Part shown: piece by piece, positions 20,539-33,028 of the stretch
Numbering within the stretch: the first letter of the stretch is position 1
How the letters are laid out: each line of letters begins with the position of its first letter
Source of the DNA: Rhynchosporium graminicola
Lineage: Eukaryota > Ascomycota > Leotiomycetes > Helotiales > Ploettnerulaceae
Direction of reading: 5' to 3'
DNA: 64,000 bases
Assembly (NCBI GenBank): GCA_900074885.1
Contig: FJUW01000050.1
Span: 1-64,000, forward strand
Program-made: the position numbers and the translations under genes
Notes under the pieces: generated by a model
Database searches by the model: none
Seen by the model: the letters and a program-made list of their open reading frames with translations, nothing else
What the model was told of the DNA's origin: nothing

Positions 20539-21651
20539 CTAGTAATTCTCATGTATCTTGTAGTGCTCTGTGCTTGACAGCCTCCTCAAACGAGGTGGAG
20601 CAGCTGTCTCTGTAGAGTGGTTCCAATCGAAGCTTTCCGATCCAAGTCCACTTGCGTAAGGATCTGAAAATGAATTCACATAGGTCTCAAATTGCTCATC
20701 CGACATACGAGTGTCCGGCTCATGCCGCTGATTTGATCCACTTGGTTCAAGTCTGCTAGAGCTTCGAGATGAGCGAGATTGGTTTATCTCAAGCTCTGTA
20801 TTGAAGGTGTCAATAGCGGGTCTAGTCTCATTGTAGCTTTGGGATGAGCGGGATTCGAACCTCTCAGGCTCCGAATAAGATGCAATAGCACCGGACACGA
20901 AGTCGTTATAGCTTTGAGACGAACGAAACTGGTGTCTCTCAGACTTCGGATCAAACGTGCCGGCACCAGGCGTGTAGTCGTTGTAGCTATGAGGCCAGTC
21001 AGACTGGTCTCTGCTAGGCTCCAGACTGAATCTAGAACCTGGAGCATTGTGGGCATGTCGACTTCGGCTGCATATTTCATCCCGGACATGTTTGCGCAGG
21101 TTAGACTCGGTTGAGAAGATTTTGTTGCAAGATTCGCAAGTTTTTCTCGCGACTCTGTCTTGTTCGTTGTCGTGTTCTCTTCGCTCGTGTTTCTTCAAAG
21201 AGTCTTTCGACCCTTGTTCAGATCCGCAGACAGAACACTGGAAAGTATTTTCTTGTGATTCAAGTGATTGGATTGACCTTTGGGTGTGGATATCTGGATT
21301 TGCTAGCCTGCGGTTCTGCGTGCGGGTTTGATTGCCAAACGAGTGTGTGCTGCTTCGTTGGATTTGTTTTGGGGCGTATAAATCTGGGTCAGCCGAGATA
21401 ATGCCGTGGTTTACGCGGATATGATCGTTGAGCGACTGTGTGCTGCTGTATTGGTACGATCCTGGCCCGCAGATGTGGCATACATTGAACATTGTCTTGT
21501 CGCCATGCTGGATTTGAATGTGTTCGGTAAGAGTTTTTTGGGTGCTGTATCTGCATGATGTTGGACCACAAAGATGGCACCGATAGAGATTTTTGTCGGC
21601 CTCGTAATCTGGTCGTGTCTGTTTATTGAGTTTACCCGAAGAATAAGACAT
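20539..21651 (-). CDS. Multi-finger C2H2 protein with internal repeats (cluster member 4)
   Basis: Single-exon frame of 370 aa from ATG 21649-21651; the open frame extends further upstream but without an ATG, so this start is preferred. Four fingers: two near-identical spaced units CHLCGPTSCRYSTQ...HIQIQH and CHICGPGSYQYSST...HIRVNH, both with the insert CGP, then CSVCGSEQ...HERREH, then CESCNKIFSTESNLRKHV ending with cysteine. Residues about 225-330 contain three imperfect copies of a 32-33 residue repeat with the signature RSSQSYND. The C-terminus is Ser/Arg/Glu-rich and probably disordered. It is a likely nuclear nucleic-acid binder with no known orthologue that I recognise. Confidence 0.75.
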   Translation of the reverse strand: MSYSSGKLNKQTRPDYEADKNLYRCHLCGPTSCRYSTQKTLTEHIQIQHGDKTMFNVCHICGPGSYQYSSTQSLNDHIRVNHGIISADPDLYAPKQIQRSSTHSFGNQTRTQNRRLANPDIHTQRSIQSLESQENTFQCSVCGSEQGSKDSLKKHERREHDNEQDRVARKTCESCNKIFSTESNLRKHVRDEICSRSRHAHNAPGSRFSLEPSRDQSDWPHSYNDYTPGAGTFDPKSERHQFRSSQSYNDFVSGAIASYSEPERFESRSSQSYNETRPAIDTFNTELEINQSRSSRSSSRLEPSGSNQRHEPDTRMSDEQFETYVNSFSDPYASGLGSESFDWNHSTETAAPPRLRRLSSTEHYKIHENY

Positions 21652-22446
21652 CTTGAATTCTGCCCTGAGGGTTAGTGGGTGTGATGGATTTGGAATGGTA
21701 CCGAAGGTTGTTATCGTGCTTGAAGTTGGATGAAATTGGAATTTCTGCCTCGGAAATCGTGTCTTTAGGAATAATCTTACCCTATGGGAGAGCTGATGGG
21801 TTAGATAGAGACTTAAATAGCTGTCTAGGACTTTGAACAATTGCTTTATTTAGGTCTGACAGCTGAACAGCTCGATGGTTCTGTGTCATCGAAAGACAAA
21901 GACACAAAGATTTCTGCTGTTCACGTCACGCTGGGCTCTGGAAAGTTGTCCAGCGAAGATTCATTGAAATGGTGTGAGAATCTAAGAATCTGTTGCAGCC
22001 TGGACTTTTAACCAGTGAAAAGAGGAGAAGTAGGAAGTAGCCTCTTTCAGTATTTCAAATGTCAATAGAATTGTATCATAATTCTTTCGTGATATTGGGT
22101 ATCCTTCTAACAATATACTCCAATACGTTCTCTGGCTTCTCCTCTCGGGAAGGTCCTCGCATTGATGCCTTCACGATTCAGCTGCTTCAACAATACTCTT
22201 TGTCACATTCGAACAATCCTTCTTTGAAACTTTCGGAGACAAGACCACTTTATAGCAGATTTCCATGGAAAACCCTGACATTAGCTGAGAACAATGAAGA
22301 GAAATTTCAACAAGAAATCAATAAAGCCGACGTTTCCCCTTCCAATCCTTTCTCAAACAGAGCCTTCCTTAAGCACAAAACACCACACAAACACAAATCT
22401 TCACACGTCCCAGAAATCTCATTCTTCAACTTTTTCAGTTCAAGCC
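21652..22446. other. Divergent promoter region of two C2H2 genes
   Basis: About 800 bp between minus-strand and plus-strand C2H2 genes. The plus frame is open upstream of 22447 for some distance, but without a convincing domain. It probably holds both promoters and 5' leaders. Confidence 0.5.
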
Positions 22447-22950
22447 ATGTCAGACAGATCTCCCTATTCCTCAAGCGGGACTTATAACGGAAACGTAACT
22501 CCCAAATCTTCATCATCATACCAATCACAACCTCCAACCCCGCAGCTCCACCGCAAACTCTCCCACACCACCCTCCTCAAAACCTCCCGCGAAAACGCCT
22601 CAATACCCTGCTCCCTTTGTTCGCGGACATCATCCAGCCCCAAGAGTTTGAAAGAGCACATACGCACATGCCACCCAGAATTCGTCAAGCTGCCCACCTG
22701 TTCTTTCTGTAGCCGTGCATTTCGAAACAAGCCTCTCTTAGAAAAGCATTCGGAGGATTGCTGGTATAGCAGAGTGCAGTGTCGGATTTGTAAGGGAAGG
22801 TTCGAGAGGAAGGAGCGGCAGAGACGACATTATTGGCAGACGCATATTCATCAGGATGTGAGATCGAGTGCTTCGAAGTGGAAAGAGAGGGAGCCGATGA
22901 GTGATGTTGAGTATGAGGGCCATCTCCATTATTTTGGGCTTGGTCGTTGA
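22447..22950 (+). CDS. Small C2H2 zinc-finger protein (cluster member 5)
   Basis: Single-exon frame of 167 aa. The ATG at 22447 is preferred over an upstream in-frame ATG at 22294 because it sits behind a pyrimidine-rich leader (TTCAAGCC) and opens with MSDRSPYSSSG, much like the start of the neighbour at 20.5 kb. Three fingers follow a Ser/Pro-rich front: CSLCSRTSS...HIRTCH, CSFCSRAFRNKPLLEKHSEDC (Cys as last ligand) and CRICKGRFERKERQRRHYWQTH. Another member of the local C2H2 group, divergent from it; function unknown. Confidence 0.75.
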   Translation: MSDRSPYSSSGTYNGNVTPKSSSSYQSQPPTPQLHRKLSHTTLLKTSRENASIPCSLCSRTSSSPKSLKEHIRTCHPEFVKLPTCSFCSRAFRNKPLLEKHSEDCWYSRVQCRICKGRFERKERQRRHYWQTHIHQDVRSSASKWKEREPMSDVEYEGHLHYFGLGR

Positions 22951-23961
22951 TGTGTGTATATATCCGCAGAGTAAAATCTGACACGGCTAGCCTTGTTCCG
23001 AAAGCGAGAGGTGCAAGGCCGGTGTGCCGTGAGGATTCTTTTCAATAAGAAAGATATTATACTTTTACGACTTTCTTTTATACGCACCCTCCCTCTCCCC
23101 CTTCCCCTCTTTACTTGGTTAGCAAATAAAAACATTCACTTCTTCCCATCAACCCGACCAAACCCTCAAATTTATTTCCACTTTACCATACAGCAAAACA
23201 GTGAAATATGAATTGGAAACCAGTCGCTAATAACATTCTACTCGGACCAATCTTCCCCAAGTGATATGAAGCGAGTGCTATAACAGAACGCACATTACTT
23301 AGCAGACTCCGACAGATCATCGTTCAGATAACAAATTTTTCCTCTTTGAGATATAGTTGCACGGGCTATCGGTAGCAGAGATAAATTGCCGAAGTTGATG
23401 TTTATCTTGATAAAAAATTCCTGTGCGCTTTTACAGCTTTGACTTAGATTGAAAGCCGAACGAAGTCTTGAAGGCTTTACCGGGGAATTACCATACGGCC
23501 GAGTGAGGCGCCTAACACGTAAGCCTCGTCGTAAATTGAGTGTTATATTGTGATCGTAACGCAAATGAGATTTGAAATCTTGATCAGCTACTTGGTGACA
23601 TAATCTATCAGAAGCGATCGCTAAAAATGGCTGTGAAACAAAACAAACTCGCTTAGCCTCAGCAGAATCTGTCCGGGCCTTGAAACAGAGCTCGTCTACT
23701 AGAGCAGAACATTCATAAAGGGATTTGTTTTCAGACACCTCAATTCAAACCAAACTCGTATTATTATTTCTTTCCTTATCATAATGACTAATACTTCCGC
23801 TAGACCACCTTTCCGTCCAACAACACCATAGCTGTCGAACTAGATCTTAGAAACATTTCCAGTGATATAGCAAGCACTGATTCCACAGCTCCACCCACAG
23901 TCCGTGCGCACTGTATCAATCTCAACTATTTGAGAGCTCTCGACTCCTAAAAGCTGCTACT
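22951..23961. other. Intergenic region, one weak open frame
   Basis: About 1 kb between a C2H2 gene and the alpha-amylase. A minus frame of some 147 codons (23295-23738) lacks an ATG at its start. It contains a finger-like tail (DFKSHLRYDHNI) without the cysteine half, so it could be a remnant of a C2H2 gene; support is weak. Confidence 0.35.
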
Positions 23962-25850
23962 CTACAATCTACAAACCCCACTCCCCACCAATGGCGCCCT
24001 CGGATAGAAAATCCTCGGCAGCCCACTCGCCATCTTAACCGCCAGATTTCCACTCCCATCAACAGTATACGTCGTGCATCCACCGATCTCAACAACCTGC
24101 TGATTCGCCGTAAAGCCCGTAGCAGCACTGTTCAGATTAATTGTATAAGCTCCTCCATTGGCACCCAAATTTGAGAACACCCCAATGATCTGGTAGTTCG
24201 TGAAGCCTTTGCGCATGACGATCGTGTTGGCGTCGGAGAATGTAGGGTAGGCTTTGTAGGTCAGGTAGGTGGGGTCTTTGTAGATGGCCTGGTTGCGGAT
24301 TTGGTTGATTTGCGAAATCCAGGTGTAGAGGGTGGAGGTGGTGAGGTACTTGGAGAACCAGACTGCGTCGCGGTTGTAGGGCACCTCGCCGCCGGAGTAG
24401 TGTTGTTCTTGGCCTTCGTAGACTGGGATTGGTTAGATTTGAATGTATCATTTCGAAATATGGGCAGCATGGATGCTGATGAGTTGGAGCGGAATAAAGA
24501 CTTACTGATAGGAATTCCATCTGCGAGCATCGTGAACGCAATGGCGTTCTTAGCGAGCGAGAAGTCTCCTTGCACAGATGCGAAACGTGTGACGTCGTGG
24601 TTCTCCATGAATGATCCTAGCAGTGTGGTGTCTGCGCAAGTGGATTTCATGGTGTTGATACCGTTGACTAGCTCGCTGATACTACCACTTGTAGACTCGA
24701 AAGCTCGTCTGATCCAGAAGTATCTGTTTGTTCATCAGTAATGTGTTTCAAATAGAAACAATGTGAATGCACTTACGCAGGAAAGTTCATGAGTCCGCTT
24801 ACGTCTTTCTGATATGCGCAAGTGTAGCTTGGATTTCCATTGAACACTTCGCCGATAACATAGACACCAGCTTTGTCTTATCAGCAATTTCCTCAAAACC
24901 TCATCAATATATTCTACAGAGCACTTACCAGCTTTTTCAAATGGAGCCAAAAAAGCATTGTTAAGCTGCTGTGCGCTGTCTAATCTGATGCCATCAATCT
25001 TATACTTTGAAACGAGATTCGCAATCCAAGATGTCCATATGTTCAATATTGCCGAATCCTCGTTCCTCAGGTCAGGGAGTGAGACAACATTGTCGCCCAT
25101 CCAGCAGTTCTTGATGCTGGCAACGTTATTATAGTCGATGAGGCAGAAGTCGTGGTATTGAGATTTCTACATTCGTCAGTCCAATCCCGGTCATCAGAAA
25201 GCATAGGAGGGTCCTACTTTGTTGAAAGGCTTCAAGATACTGTAGTCGACGCTGTTGCCAGCTCCAAGGTACGCCATGTGATTTGTAACGACATCGACCA
25301 TCAGGTACATCTTTCGCTTGTGCAAAGCATCAGAAAGAGCGAGTAGATCAGCTTCGGTGCCAAAGTGACTGTTCAGCGAGTAAATATCCTGAGCCCACTG
25401 TAATGAAGATTAGCTATTGGCTGTCCAAAGATGTCTCATGGATATCTTGAGACATTGCGAAGAGGAAAAAATGGGGTTTCCCAATACGTACGTATCCATG
25501 ATAAGCTGAGCCATCAGCACTGTTTCCTTCCAACTGCTTCACAACAGGCGAGATCCAGATCTACGTCTATCAGTCCGTATTCCAATCTCCCAGGAAACAT
25601 GTCCATGAAAACTTACAGCTGTGAAGCCCATATTCTGGATATAATCCAGTTTATTGATGATTCCCTGCCATGTACCTCCACAGTACAACCCGAATTCAGC
25701 ATCACAAGTCGCAGAAGTCGAATTATCGGTGCGCGCGAATCGATCAGTGAGGACCTGGTACACCGATTGACCTCTCCATTGCGCAGCCGTGAGTGCGGAT
25801 ACTGAAGTCGAGAGGGTAACCAAAGTCAACAGAGCAGAAGTGAACTTCAT
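23962..25850 (-). CDS. Secreted GH13 alpha-amylase
   Basis: Seven exons in coding order: 25617-25850, 25492-25560, 25218-25397, 24929-25166, 24777-24870, 24506-24723, 23962-24422 (497 aa; all junctions keep frame; introns 51-94 nt, mostly GTAAGT/GTACGT). Residues 1-19 are a signal peptide ([19 protein letters not shown]). The family's four conserved regions are present: [15 protein letters not shown] with the nucleophile Asp, GEVFNG with the acid/base Glu, and FMENHD with the third Asp. The C-terminal DUF1966 beta domain contains [19 protein letters not shown]. It hydrolyses internal alpha-1,4 glucan bonds in starch outside the cell. Length matches Taka-amylase-type enzymes. A TTATAA lies about 170 bp upstream of the ATG (26018-26023). 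Region II reads DSAQQ rather than the usual DTVKH, a possible specificity change. Confidence 0.93.
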
Positions 25851-28227
25851 GACTTCCACACAGAGATGTCTCAATTGACAATAGATATTGCAAAGTGTCT
25901 TTCTTGATGTCTATGAAGAGCAGTAAACAAAAACCTCCAAAGAAAAACAGAAAGGCAGTGTTCACGCTTCGGGCCGCAGCTAAAGAGACACTGATGACTT
26001 GGGCTTCCCTTCAGACTTATAACAAAATGCATGGAAGCCCACCCTCGGCATAATTTATTTCGGCCTCGTAAGATCATGAAAGGTCTCGAAATGCTGCTGT
26101 AGGAGAACAATCCTGCCTTTGCATATATCCACTTTCCAGCCTCTCAAACAGGCCAAATGCCTCGCCTATCAAAGGGCCGAGCCGCGAATAGAACGAAGTT
26201 TGGCTAGACGCTGCGAGACTAGACGGATTCGGGAGGAAAAATTCTCGAGCTCCGAGACAGTTTTGCCCCGAAAGATTGAGAGCTGACGATCGAGCGGTTG
26301 TACCTGGATAACCGTGGTGCGGTATGAGGCTAGAGTCGTAAATATATTTGCAAGCCGGCAAAGACGGCGCACTCTTAGAGCCTCGCCAACGAGAGAACAA
26401 TCCGGACGTACGCGGGATAACCAAATTACCTATGGTCTCGTATCTCTACAGGTCATTGGCAAAAAGACGAAAGCTATGCCTATCCTTCGCAATAAAATCT
26501 GCACACTATGAGAATGAATGAAATCAGAACACAAAAGAATCCAGCCGTACCCCCACCCCAACCTTTAATGCCCGCTTCTTCGGTAAGAGTTAACCTTATT
26601 CTGGTGTTACGATCTCCGTATCCTCGGAATTCCACTCACTCGATCATGCATCTTTCCATCAAATCCAATAGTTCAATAGCAGATTCACAGACCAAAAAAG
26701 AGTCTAGTTCAAAAACTTCTCGGCATTTGACATAATACACCCCCACCCTGTAGAGTGGTTCCTGGTAGATTCTCGCCCACAATTAGACTGATTTCGATCA
26801 AACGATTAGGTGTTGGGTGGCCCTTGACGCCATTCCTCTCATGCACCGACAATCCCATTCAGTAGTTTATGAAGTAAACCCACTGAAAAGAATCCAGGGA
26901 AGAGATATCCATCACCCAGATACAGAACGACTGCGAGTGCGGGCTCATGCGGGTAGATCATCGCGCAAATACGAGGTACCTAACCGAGCGAGGAGCTAAC
27001 GAGCAATACAAGTACTCGGGCGGCGCAGGTTTTACGTGAAGGCCGAGCAGGCCAAGATTTACTAATGAAAGATAACGTTTTCTTTCCGTTGACTGAGCAA
27101 GCGAACTCTGAAAAAATGATTTTGAACAATATAGAGAAAATCTAGAACTTCTTATTCATCGATGGGTTTTTCCTTCAAGATTATAAGGTCGGAAGTTGAT
27201 AATGATGATTTTTCTGAAATCTGTACCTATTCTAGAGTCATTTTGGTGAGACATGCCACTACTCACTTTTCTTCTGCTGCCCGGCCCGGCCCTCGCGTAT
27301 AACCCGCGCGACTACAAAGCTTCTAGACATCATATCCTCCTGTGGGTATCTAAACAAGTCAAGGAATTGAATCGGTCCTTTCTTTCACTTAAAAATTTCC
27401 ATGCATGGTGTTGAAAACAGGCCCGAACAATGCAGCAGTATTGCCAACTAGTACCTGCCACTACTGCGCTCAGAGAGCAGCTTCCTCGTAGGGAATAGCT
27501 CCCTGGGCAATTTCTTCTCGGGGTTCTGCTAGGAAAGTATACTGTACGTCTCTGCATCTTATCATCATCGCCAGAGTGAGGAAGGAAGCGAAGTGGCTAC
27601 TGTAAAACAAAGTGATGCATTCCTAGCGATTTCTATGGGTACACACGTACGGGTTTCTCTGGCCCACGAGGCCAAAGAAGCTTCAGGCAAGGTCAGATCA
27701 AATCAGATCACATGTGTAGAGAAAGAGATCGAAAAGACGGCCATTTCATGCGAGATTTTCGCTCCTTGCTTCGTACATGCATCTCCATCGTCTCTATGCT
27801 CGCCCGAATAGCCCGTAATCCCCATGCATACCATTCATTCTTATAAGTTTCCAGCCCGCACAAAAAAGGCCGAATCAGACGCTCCTGTCTGATGGGCTTT
27901 ACAGCCCTGCAATGGAACAAATAGACGGTATTCTCCCATAATGAATGACGAGAAGAGAAAGATCAAAAACAAAAGAAAGTATCTCAGTTGGCTGCACAAA
28001 GTTTCATCTGAGAGATGATGACGGCGCGGTCCTCGTAGCGAATTTGAGAGCATTCCAGCATCTCAGCAGCACTATTGAGGTCATGTGATTTGGTATTTGT
28101 CCAATTGTGGATGGATATTAATTGACCAGAATGTCAAGTAGACTCCATAACGAAAGGCGACCATAGCTATGGGTTTGGATGGCTCAAGGTGTAGTATATC
28201 GATCGAAATGACGAATTAGGTGGTTCT
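25851..28227. other. Long intergenic region, no supported gene
   Basis: About 2.4 kb. The part next to 25.85 kb should contain the amylase promoter. The rest has only short unsupported frames and shows no RIP-like composition or tandem repeat. Confidence 0.5.
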
Positions 28228-31200
28228 TCAAGCGGCTGAAGCAGCGAGGCTGTGTCCGCTCGTCTCCATGACACGGTTTGTAAGAAGGACGATGCCTTGA
28301 AGTCGCTTGAGGATAGGATCGGTGCCCATGTTCTGGCTAATGTGCATGAAGAGATGCTCGATGCGAGAGACATAGATACCCATTATCTTTGGGATCAGCT
28401 CAAGAACTTGCTCATCCTGAAAATAGTTAGTAATTAGATTCGAGGGGAAGAGAAGGGTAAGCAATATCGTAAGAATTTGCTGGAACATTAGGAAGGGTGA
28501 AGCTTACAAGACTGCTGGAAGAGACCAAGGCCTGGAAAGCCAAAATAACTGCCTCCAACCAGGTGCATCGCTGAGGCAGCAGACCATCGGTGAGCTCCAT
28601 ACTGATTGTAGCACCAAGTGACAGAAGCAACAGTGGGCTCAAATCTTGAACGAAGTCTGGGTTGTACTTGACGAAATATCTTCGGAAGAACTTCTGCTCC
28701 TGTTGAGTTTGCAGCCATTGAATGACAGCGAACTCGTATTGACCAGCGGCCATGGCAGCCTCAATCTTCACAAGCATGAGGTCGTAGTCTTTCTCGAGCT
28801 GTGTCTTTTCAACCACTGTTTCCTGAGCAGTAGATGGTCTTGAAGCCGAGGCTCGGGTAGTACCAACACTTCCCTCGCTCCGTTGGCTTGCTCCACGATG
28901 GCTGGCTTCTTGTTGGCTTGAAGATTGCGCAGCAAGCTGACGACGATCGTCTGCGGCTTGTTCTTGAACCTTTAAGAACTGGGCTTGGAAATGAGTTTGT
29001 GCCTCAGCCATCGAAGAAATCGTATTTGTCAATCCCGTAACCAATTGTGTCAGCTGCTCAATCTTGATGGTATCTGCGCGTCGCTGGAGCTCGATGGTGT
29101 TGAGTTGCTCTGACGTTTGACGATGAACCTCAGTCGCAATTCGCTGTGTTGATTGAGCAACGAGATTGTGGAAGGATGGAGTGACAACATTCTGGACGAG
29201 AACTGCAAAATGCTCTTCGACGCGGAACGCAACACTCTTGGCGAGAGACTCGGACATCAGCTTCAAGAGCTGGGGCTGTTCAAGGGCCTTTCCAACGGCA
29301 TCTGGAAGACTCTTTTGAAGTTCCTTGGGCAGGTTCTGGCTGAGATGAGCGTTGAGGGCAGATCCAAGCTGCTCCCTGACAGCCTTCTGGCAAGCCTCAA
29401 TCACAGATGGAATGACCGACTGCTTAAGACCATCGCTGACCTTGCTGGTAAGAGTAGTCTCCATGTTGTCTGAAAGAGTGCTTGAGACGAGACGCAGCAT
29501 CGCATCCTGCTTTGCTTCTCCAACAGCAGCTTGGGTGCGCCTATCATCCTTAAGCTCGTTGTGAAGAGATGCTAGAGAATCATTGAAGAGCTTCTTGACT
29601 TCAGCTGAGAGGCGAGTCTCAATATTCTTGAGAGATGCTTCGCTAAAATCTTGGGGAGCACTGGTAGTACCACTTGCCTCAGCAATATTAGTATTAGCAG
29701 TTGACTTGAACAGATTCCCGTTCCTGGCATGCGAGGAAGGGTCGAGGACAATCGGTTTGGAGGACTGGCCGATAGGAGCGAGATCAGCTGAAGATTCGGC
29801 TGTGGCTTTTTTTCTCTTCTTCCGCTCTGCTTTCTCGGAGACACTGGCAGGGCCTGGGCCGCCATTCGCACCGTGCTCCTTCTTCTCAGATTTGGGGTCA
29901 CCCTTTGAGGCAGAAGCTGATAATTCGCCTTGTTGGGCCTTCTTTGGGCTGTCCTTGATCTGAGCTTCCTTTGGTGTGGGTCGTGGAGCAGGGCGATTTG
30001 TGAGCGAGTATGAGAAAGCAGGGGGCTCGACAACTTCAGGGGTAGCCGCTGGAGCAATATCCTTGAGAGTTTCGAGCGAGATAACGCCCGTTGGCAGGGC
30101 ATCCACCGGATGCATCACCTTATTGTCAGAAGTCCATCCCAAATCCGCCTGCTTGATATTGAGACAAGTGACACCCTTCGAGTGCATGGCGTATAGCTCA
30201 AACAAAGTTGCACTTTCGCTACCATTGATTGCTGAGTTTGGTGTCTGCAGGATGTCGAGACTTCGAAGAGAGCCTTTGTTAGCAAAGGAGTACTCGCGCA
30301 TGCCACTGATGACTGCAGTTGACTCTGGCTTGGGAATGGATGGGTCATTTGCGACAAGCTTCTCGATGTACTCAGCCTGTGTGATAGTCTTCGAGAGATT
30401 ATACTTCGGAGCAGAAAGATGAAGGAAGTAGATGGAATTTCGGGTAGGGTGGCCGACAACGATCATTCCAGTGGCTGCATGATACAGGACACTGCAGACA
30501 GCATCAGACTCCTTGCTGTGAGGAAGATGGATCTCCTGCACAGGTTTCCCAAGAGCAAGATCCCACAGTTGAAGAATATGATTTTGCTTCATTCCAACGA
30601 TCAGGTATCTCAACGCACCGCCTCGTTGGTAAGGGCGAAGCTTATCTACGAAGAGAACAGAGGTAGGCCATGACTTTTCACTTGCCGGAGTTGTAGTGAA
30701 CGTGATCAATGGCTCCTTAATCTCACTTTGTTGAATACGAGATGGATTACTGGCAATATCGGCGGAGGTGAGGCTGCGAACGTCCCAGAACTTGACTCTT
30801 CCTGCTTTATCAAGAGACACAATGATGGTATCATCTTCACTGAATGTGAAGTCCTTACCAGCCTTTCCTGTATTGATTTTTACTGAGTGCTTGCTCAAAT
30901 ACTTGTCTGTGTCAACGATGCGATCCTTTCCAGTTTTCAGGAGTGATTGCTTGGTGATGACAGACGGCCAGATGACGTGGATGAATTTTCCGCGACCAAC
31001 AGCGAAGAAGTCAGGATGTCCTGAGCTTTTCCTAGCTCTGGTCTTGAGGACGCCGCCGGGTGACTCGGTGTCCGAGGAATGAATAGGAGGGAGGGCGAAG
31101 CCGTACATTTCAATATTGCTCTCCTCGAGATGATCTCCTTCACCATCCTTGACAAGTGCCCAATAAACCGTGCCGCTGATTCCGGTGCCGATGATAGATT

Positions 31201-33028
31201 CCTTCTGCTCGATCGAGGACGCGGATGTCACAACGCTGAAAATGCGATCGTGCGTCTCGGTGAACAGTCTGGCATCTTTGCCATCATCCTGTCTTATGAT
31301 TCGAATCCCACCATTCTTGGACATGCCATAAACGATGAAATTGTTTGAAGCTGTAACAAGAGTTCTATCGACCTGATCAAACTCCTTCTTGAGACGAGCA
31401 ATATCCATAACGGCTTCATCGCGGAAAGTTGGTCGAGTCTCCTCTGACTCCTTGATAGTGATCAAAGACCATGGCTTCATCGGGAAGTTGAAGACTTTAA
31501 CAATGTTCTCCTCCTTCTTGCTTTGGCTCTCTTCGGCATCTGCACTCTCCCAGCTATCAGCGATGTGTCCATGGGCAGCCTCGTCGATGATCTCTTTGAC
31601 TTCTTCGGCCACGGGAGTTGGCAGGCTATCGAGAACTCCACTGTTTTCGGCCTTCTCGAGCTCCTGCTTGATCGAAACAGCGGCATGTTGTGCAGAAACC
31701 TCGAATTCCTTCTCGGTTGATGCTGCGAGTAAATCTCTCAGATCCCTCTCAATTGCCGCATGGCTCTCGGCAGTCTCAGCACGAGAGATGGCGTCTTTAA
31801 CCTGCTTATCTGCCTGACTACCGACTTCGCTAAGAGCAGCATGTACACTCTCCTTGTTGTCTGATGGACCCGACGCACCAATACCAATCAGAGCTTCAAC
31901 TTGAGTACGGCCATCTGGGAGCGGAGTGGGAGGACCAGACGAGGCTTGAGAGGAGGCAACAGCCATCCGCTTGTTGTGGGGTGATTCTGACTTTCGCTTG
32001 CTATCTGCAGGCTCTTGCCGCTTCAAAATCTGAATCTTGGGACTCCCCGTAGTAGAAGGACCAGCCGACTCCATCTTTGGTGTACGATTTCGTGGAGAAG
32101 ATGCACTGAGCTGATCGAACGGATTGACGTAGGTGAAAAGACTTTGTGCCTTTGGGACGTGCTCTGGGCGAGTATTTTCCTTCACCAACGACGGCAAGCC
32201 CTCGGTGGCGGCAGAACCCATCATGCTACTTTGAAGATTTGAAGTCTCATAATCCTGAGCAAGCTCATCATCATCCTCTTGGGAAGTCGCCTTGTTCGGA
32301 GGAGTTAGGACCTTAGCCGGCTTCGTTTGTGGGGTGTTGCTGGACTGGGCAGGCTTTGGCTGATTGAGGAGCGAAAGAAGATAAGCCTGAGTGTCCGCAG
32401 ATGGCGATGCAGGGCTGAACGTGGATTGGTGTGGCTGCAAAGAGGGTGTGAACTGTGGACTGACATGCTGGACAGGTCTTGGTTGAGCAGAACCCATCAG
32501 AGCTGCGAGCAAGTCAGAACCTCCACGACCATGGCTTGACGTGCTCGCCGGGGCTTGAAATTCCGGACTGGCGTATGCCGAAGAGCTCTGGCGGGATGGA
32601 GGAAGCGGCGTGCCAATTGGAGCTGGCTGACTTGGAGATCCAGCAGAAGCTTGACTGAATTTCAGCAAATTGAGGAGGCTCGAGGTGCGATCAGCGTTGG
32701 AAGGCGTGCCAGCAGCAGCAGGAACTCGCTGGTGGGGAGTCTCGGCTGGGCTGATGACCGCAGAGGCATGGTGAGGTTGCGGACCGCCGACGGGAGGTGT
32801 CGGGAGAGGTGAAGAGACCGAAGGTTGTTCGTAGCCATGTTGTTGGTGAGCTGGCCCAGGCTGGCCAAAGTAATTACCATTATCGTTACCATAATAGCTA
32901 TAGCTGGGTTCCAATTGTGGTTGCGCTGGTTGAAGCGGCCTATTGCTCTGCGGATTCGCAAAGCGCAGCGACGCCAGAAGAGCATCCAAGCCGGGACCGT
33001 CACCGGCGCCAGCAGGATATCCAGACAT
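28228..33028 (-). CDS. EDC4/Ge-1-like mRNA decapping scaffold
   Basis: Exon 1 is 28508-33028 and exon 2 is 28228-28416, with one intron (28417-28507; GTAAGC, ACTAAC, TTTTCAG) near the end; 1569 aa. The first 500 residues are Ser/Pro/Gln-rich and disordered. Residues about 510-950 form the WD40-type region, starting at KPWSLITIKESE and ending near HSKGVTCLNIK. After a Lys/Ser linker, residues about 1130-1400 are helical with coiled-coil character. The conserved C-terminal helical domain (EAAMAAGQYEFAVIQWL onward) completes the Ge-1 architecture. In other organisms EDC4 joins Dcp2 activators in processing bodies; S. pombe Pdc1 is the closest fungal model. The last 62 residues come from exon 2, so intron retention would replace the tail. 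Confidence 0.85.

Noticed and set aside
20845..20865. tRNA-like T-loop box (GGGATTCGAACC) inside the C2H2 gene
   Set aside because: The surrounding sequence does not fold into a cloverleaf, there is no matching A box at the right distance, and the region is coding for the Ser/Arg repeat.
23295..23738. Minus frame with a finger-like tail
   Set aside because: No ATG at its start and only half of a C2H2 motif. It is mentioned as a possible relic but not called as a gene.
29572..30102. Long frames in other phases within the EDC4-like gene
   Set aside because: All are shadows of the 1569-residue minus-strand protein with its WD40 and C-terminal domains.
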